Assembly: GCF_022539315.1 (NCBI RefSeq)
Contig: NC_066314.1
Span: 57,831,543 to 57,895,542 of the forward strand
From: Serinus canaria
Taxonomy: Eukaryota > Chordata > Aves > Passeriformes > Fringillidae
Length of the DNA stretch: 64,000 bases
Direction: 5' to 3'
In this document: one piece after another, positions 24,801 through 36,925 of the stretch
Numbering within the stretch: position 1 is the first letter of the stretch
Layout of the letters: each line of letters opens with the position of its first letter
Program-made: the position numbers and the translations under genes
The notes under the pieces: generated by a model
What the model saw: the letters and a program-made list of their open reading frames with translations, nothing else
Told to the model about the DNA's origin: nothing
The model's database searches: none

Positions 24801-25879
24801 CTGCTCCTGAGCTCCCCAGCTCAGGATCTGTCACTCTCCAGCTATGGATTTGTTCTGCTTGATATCCAGTCCTGGTTGAAGTCCAGGGCAGAGCTCCCAC
24901 TGCTGATAAGCAATGAGGTCTGCATAGCCAGGGGGGCTCAGCCAGCATGTCCCATATGGCTGCTTGTATCCTTGGACAGGCTATCCTTGGTCAGCTCATC
25001 AGGCTGACCCGATTCCCACAGTCTCTGCTTCTTGGTGGGGTTTCTTCCTAAGGGCAATTGCCCAGGCTGGGAGAGCTCACACTGCAGCTCCAATGCACAT
25101 TTTGTAGTGCTCTAGCCCATTGGGGACACATAGGCTTGAAATCCGTTCCTTTGAAGGGATGGCAGTAACCCAATATCTACCTTTTCTCCTTTCTGAAAGG
25201 CTCCTCCTTGCAGCTTAATAATAGAGCATTTTCTAGGAGATTTTGCTTCTTCAACCACTGAAAGCATTTTGGCTGCAGAAAGCAAACCGAGAGGTCTGCA
25301 ACTTCCCTGGGCCTTGCAGCAGGTCAGCACACACAGACACAGGCCCACACTCAGCCCAGGATGTGTGTGGTGCTCTTGGAAGTGCAAAATAATGACTTTG
25401 AATCAAAAGTTCAAAGAATCCTTGGGAAATTGGGTTTTAAAGATGCCTGAGACACCTGCAACAGGTTGTTCAGTAAAAGGATCTACAAGAGGTGAATCTG
25501 CCAATCTCACTAGGCTGAGCTCTGCACAAGGCACGCTGACATATTTATGGTGGGCATAAACACAGATGGAAGGAAATTGCCACAAAACCCCCAAACATGA
25601 AAAGTCATAAAGGATGTAACTATATCTAAAATGTGTTAGAGATGAGGCAAACTTTAGGTTGGTTAAGCTACAGAGGAAGATTTCATCCAACCAAAAAGCC
25701 CAGCAATCAAGTTCAGAGAGGTCCACACATGGTACTGGAAATGATACAAAGTTTGAAATTCATTTATATAACTTTAGTCAGGGACTTTGTTCACCTTTGC
25801 CCAAGGGGAAAGGAATTGAAGCTTCTTTTCAAAGGACTGTTTCACCATTCGAGGCATGATGGGCTTAACATCTCAACAG
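21893..25879. other. Gene-free stretch with one GC-richer island
   Basis: No defensible exon. The segment 22900-23350 is richer in GC than its surroundings and has overlapping open frames on both strands, none resembling a known protein. A 15-bp tandem duplication lies at 23541-23570. Confidence 0.5.
23541..23570. repeat. 15-bp tandem duplication
   Basis: Two adjacent copies of TAATAACCTTTACC(T/C) differ only in the last base. Confidence 0.85.
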
Positions 25880-26293
25880 ACTGGAAGTAACACAGAAGAT
25901 ACAAAAAAAGATAATGATTATTAAGGAACATCAACTCTAAACACCACCCCTGGCATGGTTGGAGACACCTGGTTGGGGAAAAGATAGATAAGAGAAGGAA
26001 GAATGAGACATGAACACAGAAGGTGAAGGGATCAATACCCAATAGGAAACCAAATACTAAGAACTGCATAACGTGGGGCCAATGAAAATTGAACCAATGA
26101 GTTTTCTGGGTTTTGACTGCATAAGTATGTGAAAAATCTAGTAAAGAGTCATGTGTGATAGAATGATTTTCTCTGCACAACCTGGACAATGTGTGGATGA
26201 AATTATTTCCATTGCACATCCTGGCCAGAATAAAGTAATGCCTTGATTCTCTAACACTAAAAATTGTGTTGGAGAGTTTTTGTTTTTCCTGCA
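25880..26293 (+). mobile_element. ERV 5' LTR (ERV-L-like)
   Basis: The block has LTR architecture in plus orientation. Two CCAAT-containing stretches lie at about 26078-26098. A polyadenylation signal AATAAA lies near 26229 (CAGAATAAAGTAATGCC). It is followed by a hairpin-forming AACACTAAAAATTGTGTT and a T-rich U5 ending in CTGCA at 26293. A primer-binding-site-like sequence follows four bases later, which marks the end as a genuine 5' LTR. The start is not resolved; I place it near 25880, and no TG-type terminal repeat stands out. No matching 3' LTR lies in the window. The 199-codon minus-strand frame at 25842-26441 crosses it and is spurious. Confidence 0.65.
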
Positions 26294-26297
26294 GTTT

Positions 26298-26315
26298 TGG
26301 TGACAGTGGGACAAC
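26298..26315 (+). promoter_or_regulatory. Primer-binding-site-like sequence (tRNA-Leu type)
   Basis: TGGTGACAGTGGGACAAC starts with TGG four bases after the LTR end. Allowing a 2-base deletion and one substitution it resembles TGGTGTCAGAAGTGGGA, complementary to the 3' end of tRNA-Leu, the primer used by ERV-L elements. The assignment is by recall. Confidence 0.5.
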
Positions 26316-26640
26316 CCACCCTGGCCCCCTTTCTCTTCTGCTGAGCTGCCAGGAATGGCCCAGACAGCAGACACAAGTGGAGATCCTCAGTCCAGTGTGA
26401 GGTTTCATCCCCAGCAGCAACAAGTTTGGAGGTGAGCTCAAGTCTCAGTGCCCAGTGCAGCCACCAGAAGGAGGTGCCAGCCATGATTTGTATTCCTGTT
26501 GCCTCTGAGAACAACAGTGCAACCAGAAATAGGATCAGTGGGGACAATCTCCTCATCAGGAGGAAAGCATTAGCCACAGAAATGAGCAATGAACCTATAA
26601 AAGACTCTCACTGTCGAGGGACCCATCTGGCTCTCACCAG
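26316..26640 (+). mobile_element. ERV leader remnant after the primer-binding site
   Basis: Sequence downstream of the primer-binding site is comparatively GC-rich and free of long open frames. I treat it as the decayed untranslated leader of the same element, ending in unrelated AT-rich DNA near 26640. I recognise no gag, protease or polymerase motif. The rest of the provirus is missing, so this is a 5' fragment only. Confidence 0.4.
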
Positions 26641-29600
26641 TGAGAATTTGCATGGCTCCCAAGCATGTACAAACAGAATTAATAAGCATCTCTTTATTTC
26701 ATCAGTTCTAGGCACTAGGAGGACCAGTTCATTAGTTTGCTTGTTAAAGTATTACTGACATTTTATCCTATAGTTCTCAAACAATCAGATCTTGATTATT
26801 TTTGGTCATGTAAATAAAGTCCTTAAAAGGATTATTTCCAAGCCTATTTAACTCTATATATAAATGCAGCATTATTTTCAAACCTCAAATTCCCAACAAA
26901 CTCAACAGTATGTTTTCAGGCACATGGCACAGGAAATGAAGAGGTTTTATGGAGATATTTAAAACTCAATTTGCAGACAAAGCAGACTTAGAAAACCTCT
27001 TTCAAAAGCGTGATGTTTTCAAAGTTGGAAGGGGCTGATTATGGGCCTTTGAAACAACATTCATCCTCCAAAAATAATATCATTTTTATCACATGCAGAA
27101 GATTAAAGGTAAATGGATGGAAGGATATCAGTTGTGCAGAGCATTGAAATAAACCCAGATTCCAGCTTTGTAGAGAAGCTCACTGGAAATTCTTTCTGAC
27201 AATTCTTATTTCCATAATAAAATCATAAAACAGACATCTTCCAAATGCTCTGGATGCACTACAGTGGCCTATGCCACAAGTACATATACTTTGGGAAAAG
27301 CCCAGATTACCAGGCTTCTGAGCCAAGGAGCAAACAAACAGGAACATGAACATTTCTGGGCAGAGATGGACTCTGGCCTGGAGGACTGTGGTGTTCCCTG
27401 GCAGAGCCAAGCATCCTCAAGGCAAGAGGTGTTTATAGAGCACCATGCCAAGCTAAATATGAACCTTTTATTCCTCTCTCCTTGCACAGTTTCACACTTG
27501 TGTTTTAACTGAATGTCTCTGTTTGGGGGGGGGTAAAGAAAAGAAAAATCAAAGCAAGTCTAGGAAGAAAGTATATTGACAGCAACATCTGCTCTAAAAA
27601 GGCACAGGCAGAATTTACCTTACTCCTCGTTAGCCTATAACTCCATTACAGAATAAGCAGGGGAAGGCCCAAGGCACAGCTGATGGAGAGTCTTAACAGT
27701 TTCACACACCAAATGAACAGGAATTTTCAGATCATTAAGAAACAAAACCAAAATATTCTTCTTCATGAAAAAGCAAAAGGCCAAGACAATACCTGTGCTA
27801 GCAAAAGAAACCATGTAAAAATAGGAAAATATCTCACTGAAAGGGCTGGAAGGAAATTTCAGAATCAATTCAATAGCAAGAAGAAAACTTCTGGGGAATA
27901 TTTTTGCACAAACATTCAACACAAAGGAAAAATAAAATATTGAAACAATGAGTAAATGTAGGTTGAATTCAGCTAAATCCTTGGCTGAGAAAAAGATTTC
28001 GGAAGATAGTAAATATTTCCATTCCAACATTTGCAAGTAAAATGTTGTGACTTTTTTGTTCAAAGTGTCATTCAATTAAAAAAAAAGGCAAGAGTAATCA
28101 GAATACAAACATTCAATTTTGGGGGAATGAAATATTTTGGTTCACTCAAGGTTTTGGCATAATACATTTTCAGTTTCATTCTGCCAAAGAAAACTTGAGA
28201 AAATCTGACTTAAGACATTTTTTCCTGTTTTTTTGGTTTGGCTTCTGAATAAAAAAAAAAATCCCAAACCAGTATTGGCCTGGATCTGTTAGAGTCATTG
28301 AATGAAACCATGCCAAGGTAACATCATTTGAAAGTAGCCAAAATTAAGATGCTGAAGCATCAGATTAATCCAAAGCAGCTGTGTGCTGTCTTGTGCTTGC
28401 TGACTGCTGAAGGAAATACAAAAGGAATGATGCAATGCTACACGTGATGGATTCTGGAATAGGGGGATATGTTTGGAGCCCAAAGGTGGTGGAGGATGTC
28501 TCCCTCTGTCCTTTGCTTTTTCTCCTTAGGCTGCTGGCCAAACACACCAGTGATACACTGTTGCTGAGGCAGATAGGTGCTGCCTAAAACTTTTTAAAAA
28601 ATGGACTTCACTGACAAACAGTGGCTGCCTTTTACTAGCACAGGTATTGTCTTGGCCTTCACAGGTTATTTATTGGTGCTGTGTTGCAACATTCTTCATT
28701 TCAAAAGACATAAGCCAATTTAGCTGTAAAGTCCTTTAAATTTTTGTGTACTCTCACTTATAATGCTGAATGTCCTCTGGAAGGCAAGATATGATGGTTC
28801 ATAAGACAGGAACAGCCTCCTGCTGCTCTGTGCTCCCATTCCTGCAGCTCCTGTGGTCATTTCTGCCACCACTGAGGCCACCACTGGGATCACTGAACTG
28901 CTGTCAGCATCAGGAAAAGCAGCATCTTTCAATTCCTTTCACGTGTATTTGGCAAAATGAAATTTTTAGAGCTCATTTCTCAATAGAAAAAACCCTCAAA
29001 ACAATATATTGTCTTCATCAGGAAATGTATAGAGACAGAGCAGAGATAAGGAATAAGGAATAGGAGCTAAGAGAATAGTAAATGCAGGAGGAATCCTGAC
29101 AGCACTCAGCTTCCAGCATCAGCAGCAGTGATGTGTCCCCTATATCTCAAAGACATCCGTGTCTGGGACTTGGGGGATTGAGGGCAACATTTGCTGCCAG
29201 GTGAAGAGTTGTTCCATGCCCCTTTTACCCTTTTTGCTATGGTTCTATTACAGAATGCCTTGATCTTATGTGGAATTAATAAACAATGTAAATATCAATA
29301 AAAGAGATCCCTTTGGCTAGTACCCCCTCAAACCTGCTGGTTGTTTCATGAAAATCAAGTAACACACTGTTCTACAGCCAAAACAGAAATTGTCTTCCTG
29401 ACACAACAGTAAACAAGAGAATTTGTTTGTAATGGAGAAATGACAGAAATGACAAAGTAAAGACAGGGAGCAGAGCACTTTGATATGCATGCAAGAGCTT
29501 AAGAGTATAATTTTTGTACTGTCAGGAAAACTGTAAGTAGACTAATATAATAAGTAGTTACATTTTCAGTGGTTATTAGCACATTCAACAGCACACATGA

Positions 29601-32259
29601 CAGCCAAGAACCTTGACAATGGTATAAAAACTTGCTTAAGACCACGTAGGAGGAGATAGAGTGATTTAGAACAACATTTAATAGTCCAGTGAATCTCACA
29701 TTACTATGCTACAGTTCACTAGAAAGGTTCAAAGATATAACAAGGAGAAAGAGAACTTAAGAGGAAACATTTGCTTTTTCATTTCTAGCATGGTGGCAGA
29801 ATAACTTTCAAATACGTAATGGTACAATTTATGCTCAGTCATATTTTATAAAAATTCTCCATGTAATATATAGGAAGCAGAAATAGCACTGTCAAAAGGC
29901 AAAGGCACTGCAGCCATTGGCTCAAACAAGTTCCTAAAAGAAGATCATACACAAAGCTAGGTAATGTGCATGCAGCGGCATCCTCACACCTATTCCCACA
30001 CTGCTGTAAACAGTTCCCAAAAGAACAAGTTCAGATTTAGAAACATTATATTGTGTCAAGTTACTATTCTGCAGGTGGCACAAACAGGTGGGGGTTTTAC
30101 TTTGTGCATTTCAGGTTTATAGCTGAAGCACAAGTCAAAACTCTACAGTCAGAGTTAGATTCACCCACTGTGGTCTGGTACCCTCAGAAGCTGCTTTTCA
30201 ACAAATCCTAAATAAGGAATATAAAACTATTTTTATATCTGCTAAACTTTTCTCTTTTGAATCTGTGGAGTCACAGTCAATATCCTTGATACAGTACTGA
30301 AAGAGAAAGACAACTGCACTTGTTCAGAGAACATAATACCTGAATATCCATTTTCAAAGACACTTGTATTCTTTGGTAATTAACATAGATTAAAGTCTTG
30401 AGAACCTTCACACCAGAACTGGCATCGATTCCCAATGTTGTCATGAGTGAAACAGAATGAGAACCAAGTCTGGAGACCCTCTCTTTAGACAGCAGGCTTG
30501 TCAAGCCTAAATTACTTCTGCATCCTTCTGTCTGCAAGCAGTTTTTTGTCTGCCAGGTACATTTTGCCCACAGTATCTGTTCCATGTAGCTTACAGGATG
30601 CCACTGCAAGGGCAGAGATGCTATCTATGCAGGACAGCATCCTTCACCCCAGGGGCCTGCTTCCTCACCTGGCTGCATGCTGTGTGGACCCCCAGCCATA
30701 CAGCAATGGGCTGCATTTAAACTGCCTTACAGAAGCCTTGAAAATAGTTATTAAAGTGATTTACATTCCCATTCATGTCACTAGTTACTTATATTAGGCA
30801 GACCAGGCTTCTGAAGATTGCATCCAATAAAAGTAGATGAAACCTGCAGGCTTGGGGTTGCACTGCTGGGGCTACAGAGGGACATGACTTTGCCAGGTAC
30901 AGAACAGATGCTGCCCAAGCCAAGAATGTGAATTGCTACCTGTAGTACTAAGATTTTAAGCTTTTTGGTCCAGGAAAAGCACCTTCCCCTTTAAAGCCAA
31001 GGTAAACAAAGCACTTCCAAATGTGACAAAAAAATGTCTATGATAAATTATGCATTAGGTTTCTGTGCAAAGTCTTTCAGGTGACAGAGAAGCAGATGGT
31101 TTTCGAGTCATGTGTACATATGTTTCTCAGCAGAGCTTCCTATGGAAGTTTCTAGGCACAAAGAAGAGTGAAAAGATCAGATAAAATCCTTTCAAAGAGG
31201 AAGAGGAAAAGATGTCATTCTAGTGACAATTTAAAATATATTAATCAAATACTGGAAAAGTTGTTTCAGCATATATTTAAAGCTGAGCAGAAATTTCCTG
31301 GATTAAGACACAAATGAATATGAGGCATTGTGTCTTTTCTTTTTAGGTGTTCTTAAGCAGGATGTCACAGGGGGTCCCTGAGAATATGTTCATAGAGTGA
31401 CAGCAAAGGCCTTGAAAGTGAAGGCAGAGGATGATTTCAGAGGGAAAAGCACAAATAGGAATTGTCAAGGATGGTCAGTGAAGGATTGCAGCCTGAGAGC
31501 TGGGCAGGGTTTGCTTCAGGGTGCAACAAAGAAGCTGTAAAAAAAGGGAACAAAGAACATATATTGAACAGATATAAAACATGTCGTATATAGAGAAAAA
31601 AATGAAATAATAAAAAGGAGGAATAGAAAAGAAAACCCTCTGCAAGATGGTGATTGCAGGAAGCGGAGGGTGAGAGGAGGTGCCTTGCACTTGCCATGCC
31701 TTCACCTCAGGAGTAACAGCATTGCACCAAGACTTATCCACAGCAGGTCCTCTCTCCCCTTCTGTGGAGAAGGAATGCTGCTCTACTGAAACTATCCATC
31801 AAGTGTTATCTTTTTGTTCATGGGTTAAAGAAACTAGGATTATAAAGAGCTGTGCACATGTGCATGCGTGGGTTTTCTGCTCTGGCTTTCCAAAGCAAGG
31901 TGGTAAAGACCCCAGCACCTGGTTGGAATAAAAGCGGACACAAACAATTTTTAAAAATTAATTAAAAATCTAGAATATTTTTTAAAAATTTGAAATCTAC
32001 AAAACCTCTAAGTATTTAAAGCTTTATAAATGCCATACAGCTTCAGGTAATGAATAAATAATTCATTACACAAATAATTCTTAAAGGTGCATTTCCTTGC
32101 TCGAGGAATTCCTGAAATGAACCTTGCTAATGCAAAGAACCTATTAAAAAAAAAAGGCACTAATTCCAGAAGATTCTGAATTTAACAAGTTTCTACTTTA
32201 ACATGAGATGAGAATTATTATTCTGTCACTCCTCCTGGATGATACCAAGATTCAGACTC
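26641..32259. other. Gene-free stretch
   Basis: No exon or dated transposon recognised over 5.6 kb. A G9 run lies at 27525-27533. Sequence at 31940-32010 is about 90 percent A+T with short palindromes. The 146-codon minus-strand frame at 27635-28075 is rich in Phe, Leu and Ser because the plus strand is A-rich. Confidence 0.55.
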
Positions 32260-32460
32260 CGAGCACGGCGCCGGAGTGCGAAGCTCTGCCGTACCCAGAG
32301 CAGCTCCTCCCGCACCTGTTTACGATCGATTGCCTCATTATCATTCGCTCAGCAGGAGGCAACACAGCTAAATTCACATGCAGATAAAACTGAAGATTCC
32401 CTGGCTTTATTAATGTCCCTCTCCTGTGCAGCCCTGCACTCCGCTCCCTGAGCACCGGTA
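32260..32460. promoter_or_regulatory. CpG cluster, candidate regulatory element
   Basis: Ten CpG dinucleotides occur within 32260-32347 and two more at about 32442 and 32457, in a window otherwise strongly depleted of CpG. Features include GGCGCC, an ATCGAT core (32325-32330) of the kind bound by Onecut/CUX homeodomain proteins, CACCTG and ATTATCATT. It lacks LTR or CR1 signatures. A plus-strand frame of 70 codons (32239-32451) crosses it but shows no known domain. The persistence of CpG suggests an unmethylated, perhaps conserved, enhancer or a small promoter/first exon. That is inference. Confidence 0.45.
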
Positions 32461-32869
32461 GCTTTGCTGTCTGCATGCTGCATGGCAAAGAATTGCACCA
32501 GAGAAGTCTCCAAGCTGCAAGCTGTGGGGATGGCAACTGCACATGATTGAACACAGAAATGAGAAGCTATGCCCATATGATGCGTTGGTATCTTGGAGGT
32601 TTTTGTCAAGGTTTTTTTTCTCCCCAAGATGGATACATCTAAACAAGAGCAAGGATAGAATAATATATGGGGAGGAAAGAAGCAGGAAAAATCAATATAT
32701 TTTTCACAAGTTTCCATAAATCACAGTAAACCACCATCATTATTTTTATCCCTGCAGCCAGGTGGGCTCTGTTATGCTGTGCAGAGATCCAGAGTTTGGA
32801 CTTCACACCATGGCTTTCTGCTTCTTGGGCTGGCAAGGGTAAGAGACCCAGTCTTGCTGGGCTGCTCCC

Positions 32870-33015
32870 TGGACACACGCAAGGTCAGACTGGAGGGGGC
32901 TCTGAGCAACCTGGTCTAGATGAAGATGTTACTGCTCATTGCAGAGGGTTGGATGAAATGATCCTTAAATGTCCCTTCCACCCCAACTGTCATATGAGTT
33001 TATGATTCAGACCTA
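32870..33015 (+). mobile_element. CR1 LINE, 3' end fragment
   Basis: The text 'tctgagcaacctggtctag', 'gaagatgttactgctcattgcagagggttggatgaaatgatccttaaatgtcccttccaccccaa' is the sense-strand terminus of an avian CR1. It is followed by a degenerate octamer tail (GTCATATGAGTTTATGATTC). About 145 bases survive, possibly reaching back to about 32820. The copy is 5'-truncated and non-coding. Confidence 0.9.
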
Positions 33016-33225
33016 CCTGAGGCTCCAGGCACCCCTCCAGGCACTCCCTAAATTGACCTGGGGTGCAGCTTTTAGGGGTAGACTCCTAAACCCTTGGAAC
33101 TGCAGTTTTTACAACTGGAGCATCATAACACTGAAAATTTCTGTAGAGTTTAATGTCATTGGTACTCATGTTCCCCCTCAAATATTTGCAACCCCTTACC
33201 TCTGCTTGGTTTTAGTTCTCTGTCC

Positions 33226-33238
33226 TTTTTTTTTTTTT
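33226..33238. repeat. T13 homopolymer
   Basis: Uninterrupted run of T, 210 bases after the CR1 tail. Confidence 0.9.
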
Positions 33239-34186
33239 CCTGTACACTGCTGAAAGCAAAATTTATTTGCACATAGGGAAAGCTCAGCAAATAGTTAAAT
33301 ATATTCACCCTAAAGAGCCACATGTAAGAGTCATGCATGCAGAAACTGGTAATTGTCACATGGAAATAGCTGACCAACCACAAGTCCAAAAATAGCAAAT
33401 AACCACTGAAACGGTTGTACCACTGGAATATGTTTGCATAAATTATTCACAGAATAATTCTGAATATTGAATGTGTATTACGTTAAGGCAGTCTGGTAAA
33501 GTCTGCACAGATGCATTTTTCTTTTTTGTACAGATTTTTATCACATCATGATAAGATCAGTCCTGTGGTATGCTCATTTCTCTCTCCTCACAGTTTTGCA
33601 GACAAAAGGTGTAACTGAGTGTCCCTGTCCCTCAGCACCCCTTGTAAGTCAGAGACTGATCAACTCTGGACACGAATAGCATTGAGGTTAATAGGAGAAA
33701 AGTGGTTAAATCAGGATTTCTTCATTGGAACAACTGCCTGTCTGCTATTAGCAGATTCTATTTGCTTGATGCTGAAAATTCTTACAAAAATGAACTCTGA
33801 GAACTGACTTGTTTTATTTGCTACCATTGGACTGTGCTATCCTTTTGGGTACCTGGATCCTATGCTGACCAGTCTGTATCAATCTGTCACTTGCCCAAAA
33901 ACTGCTCACGTCTGTAAGGTGAGATAAAGTACCAAAGGTCCTTTAAGAGGCAGTTTGAAACCACTCTATTTATTTCCTGTGATTGATTCAGCACAATGCA
34001 AAGGAACATTTTTAGTTCTTTCCTAGACTGAAGGTACACAAGAAAAATAAATATTCCTTTCTTAAAATTCATGGAAGATGAAGTGGAGGATCCTCTTGGT
34101 TCATCGTGACCAGGAAGTTAATTCTATTCTGACAAGTGCATTAATTTAAGTCAATGCATCTTGGGTGGAAGAGGCATGAATCAGCC

Positions 34187-34202
34187 TTTTTTTTTTTTTT
34201 TT
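34187..34202. repeat. T16 homopolymer
   Basis: Uninterrupted run of T with no transposon recognised next to it. Confidence 0.9.
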
Positions 34203-36850
34203 AATATTCAGTAGAAAACCCCCCAAAATATATAGGAGGAAAGATATGCCACTTTTCCTCGACTGATTCTCCACCAGCAAGTAAAGAAAAAGAAGTGTTC
34301 TGCAAGCTGTTGTAAATTTTCATACTAATGATATTCCCTGAAGTACTCATGCACCATGAAATGAAAAGAAACAATAGAGGTTTGTGCCAAAAAATTAACA
34401 TCTGACAGGTAGAAGAAGACAACCACAGAAGGAAAAGGTGGCAAAAAGCAGAGGTCAAATGACTATAGCAGCCAACACCTTCTGAGGTGTTTCAGAGGCA
34501 GAAGCTCTCTATCAGTTAAACTCCAAGATTAGATTGTGGCCATGTGCAATCCTTATTTTCACCTCTGAACTCTCCAGTGTCTCAGGATACTCTTCATGGC
34601 ACAATATCAGGCCACACAGAGACCCTGAATGAACTTGCTCAAAGAACTAAAGTAACTAAAGCCCTTCTGAGAAGTGCATTAAGAACAAGAACACCACTTT
34701 ATCCTGTGCCTAGTTCTGAGAGGATGATTGAATATAAATCTCTCAAGCTCTAGAGAAAATGTAACCTTGGCTTCTTGTGTGCCTTCTGCAAGGTACAGTA
34801 TTTCTCCATCTAGACAAATTCTTAATTGCTATGACTGATGCTGAATGTTTCTTTTGTATGGCTCATTTACAGGCCTAGTGATGAAGGTATTATTTTCCCA
34901 ATTGTCATGGAAAAGAAATATAAATAGGAATAAAATCCTTAAAGAGTTGGTGGATTCACAGAAGTCACTAATAAAATTTACCACTGATATGAATATTACA
35001 AAAAGTTTATCTTTACAGCCAAAACTATCCTTTCAAATGAGATGGAAAGGTCAAATTAGCATCTGGAATTATTTAGCTCTACCTGCAGTAAATTATGACT
35101 TCTGTAGCTATTAGGTATAAGAACTTGACAACTGTTAGTACATTTATCAAGTAGATGAATCATCCCATCTCCATTTTGCAGGTACAAATTCAAAGGCCCC
35201 ACAGAGAATGTCAAGGTACTTAGCATCTAACCTTAACTAATTTCCATGGAAAACAAATGGGTATTATACCTTGAAGAATCTGACACAAAATTATTTCCCT
35301 CAGGTCTTATTAGTAATCAGCCACAGAAGAGAAAACTGAATCCAATTTTCCAAGTTCAAGGCTGGCAACCTAATCTCTGGACAGGTTCCCTCTCCTGTGT
35401 GTTAAAACAGCAGCCTGGAAAAGAAGCCACGTTCTGCCCCTTGGTTGAGTCTTTGACCTCATCATAACACAAAAGACCCATGGGACTTCTTGGGGCAAGC
35501 TATGAGAAGAGGATATGCTATAGATATATATTTCTATATGAAGTAAATATTTATTGTAGGATCTTATTGCTCAGAGTCACTTGTATGGGTATTCACTGCT
35601 ACAACAAATATCACTAATTCACCTTGGGGTGTTTGGTTTTGATGTGTTTGTTTGAAATCTTTTTCCCCACACAAGTGTCAGGGATCTCCGTGCTAGCACA
35701 GCCCTGCCAGAAGCCACAGTGGTGACTCCTCAAGGTGAGGCAGAGCAACCCTTTCACACAGCAGCAGTCTCACATGCTTTGCCCTAATGCTGCTAAGAAA
35801 ACCTGCTGAGTACCCCACGGGAGAAGGGTTTGCATCAGAGCAGCAGCCTTCTTAAACAGACAAGACCTGCAAACTCAGGGACAGATTCATCATAGCCTTT
35901 CTGACGTGTCTGTGTTCTCAGAACTTCAGCGGCCCCAGAAGACTTTTGTTGTAACCCACAACCAAGACATAAGCAGAAAAAAACATTTCAAGGTGAAACT
36001 TGAAATGTTTTCTAGGCCTTCTGCCCCACTCTGTAGGCTTACTTGGAAAAGTGGTGTAAAGCACAGAGGCAGGAAGGGCTCCTGTATTCCCTGGGATTTA
36101 AATGTAAAAATCCAATCCTGGTTAGCTCTGCCTTCTTCCTCTCTAAAGAAAATGTATGAGCCTGGATTTGTGGGCTCTAGGAGTAAGTTCTTTAAATTAG
36201 TAAATCCTGATTATTCAATGTGGGAAAGAAATCTGTTCCTCGGTGAGTTGAGGACTATTGAATAAATTCCACAGTCAAACACAATCCTTAATCTTAATTC
36301 TTAGGTTCCTGATCCTCACTGCAGCAGCAGATTAAATTCTAATTAGTTTATTTTCAATTTAATTGTTCTCACATGAAAGATGCAAAATCTGAAAGATTGT
36401 TTGACAATGGGTTCAGAAATTACTTAAACAAGGGCTTGATGACAAGACCACCGAAATCAAAATTTTTAATGAGTTTGGATCAGTCACTGCATAACACAAA
36501 TTTTGTACAAATACCTAAACATATTGTTATACAGGAAGAGTCAAGAAAAGCTCCCATCTCCCTGTAGAAATGCTGCCTTAAGTTCGCCCATTGTTTCTCA
36601 AAAATAATTTGAAAGATGTTTTATTTGGGAATTATTTTATCAGCATGTTTGGTACATAGTATGCTTCTCCTATCTCTCTGTTTCAAATACTACTAGTATT
36701 ATTATTAATAAATCACAATTAGTTGCTATGGAGATATTTAAGTCTGCAAATAAAACACTGTGACTGAGCTTCTGAAGCAAATAAATAGTAAGTACCAGGA
36801 ACAGATCAATGCTAAACTGAGTTTCTTTCCATAAAAACTGTGTAATCAGG

Positions 36851-36888
36851 AAAAAAAAAAAAAAAAAAGAAAAAATAAAAAAATCAAA

Positions 36889-36920
<32 letters not shown>

Positions 36921-36925
36921 CCCAA
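36851..36925. repeat. A-rich tract with (CA)n
   Basis: An A18 run, short A runs with single G, T or C, an (AC)6-type stretch and an A20 run, followed by a C-rich end. No retroposed gene body was recognised upstream, so I annotate only low-complexity sequence. Confidence 0.9.

Noticed and set aside
25842..26441. 199-codon minus-strand open frame, the longest in the window
   Set aside because: It runs antisense across an LTR and its leader, has no known domain, and its composition follows the underlying repeat.
27635..28075. 146-codon minus-strand frame rich in Phe, Leu and Ser with hydrophobic stretches
   Set aside because: It arises from A-rich plus-strand sequence; no family resemblance and no splice or promoter context.
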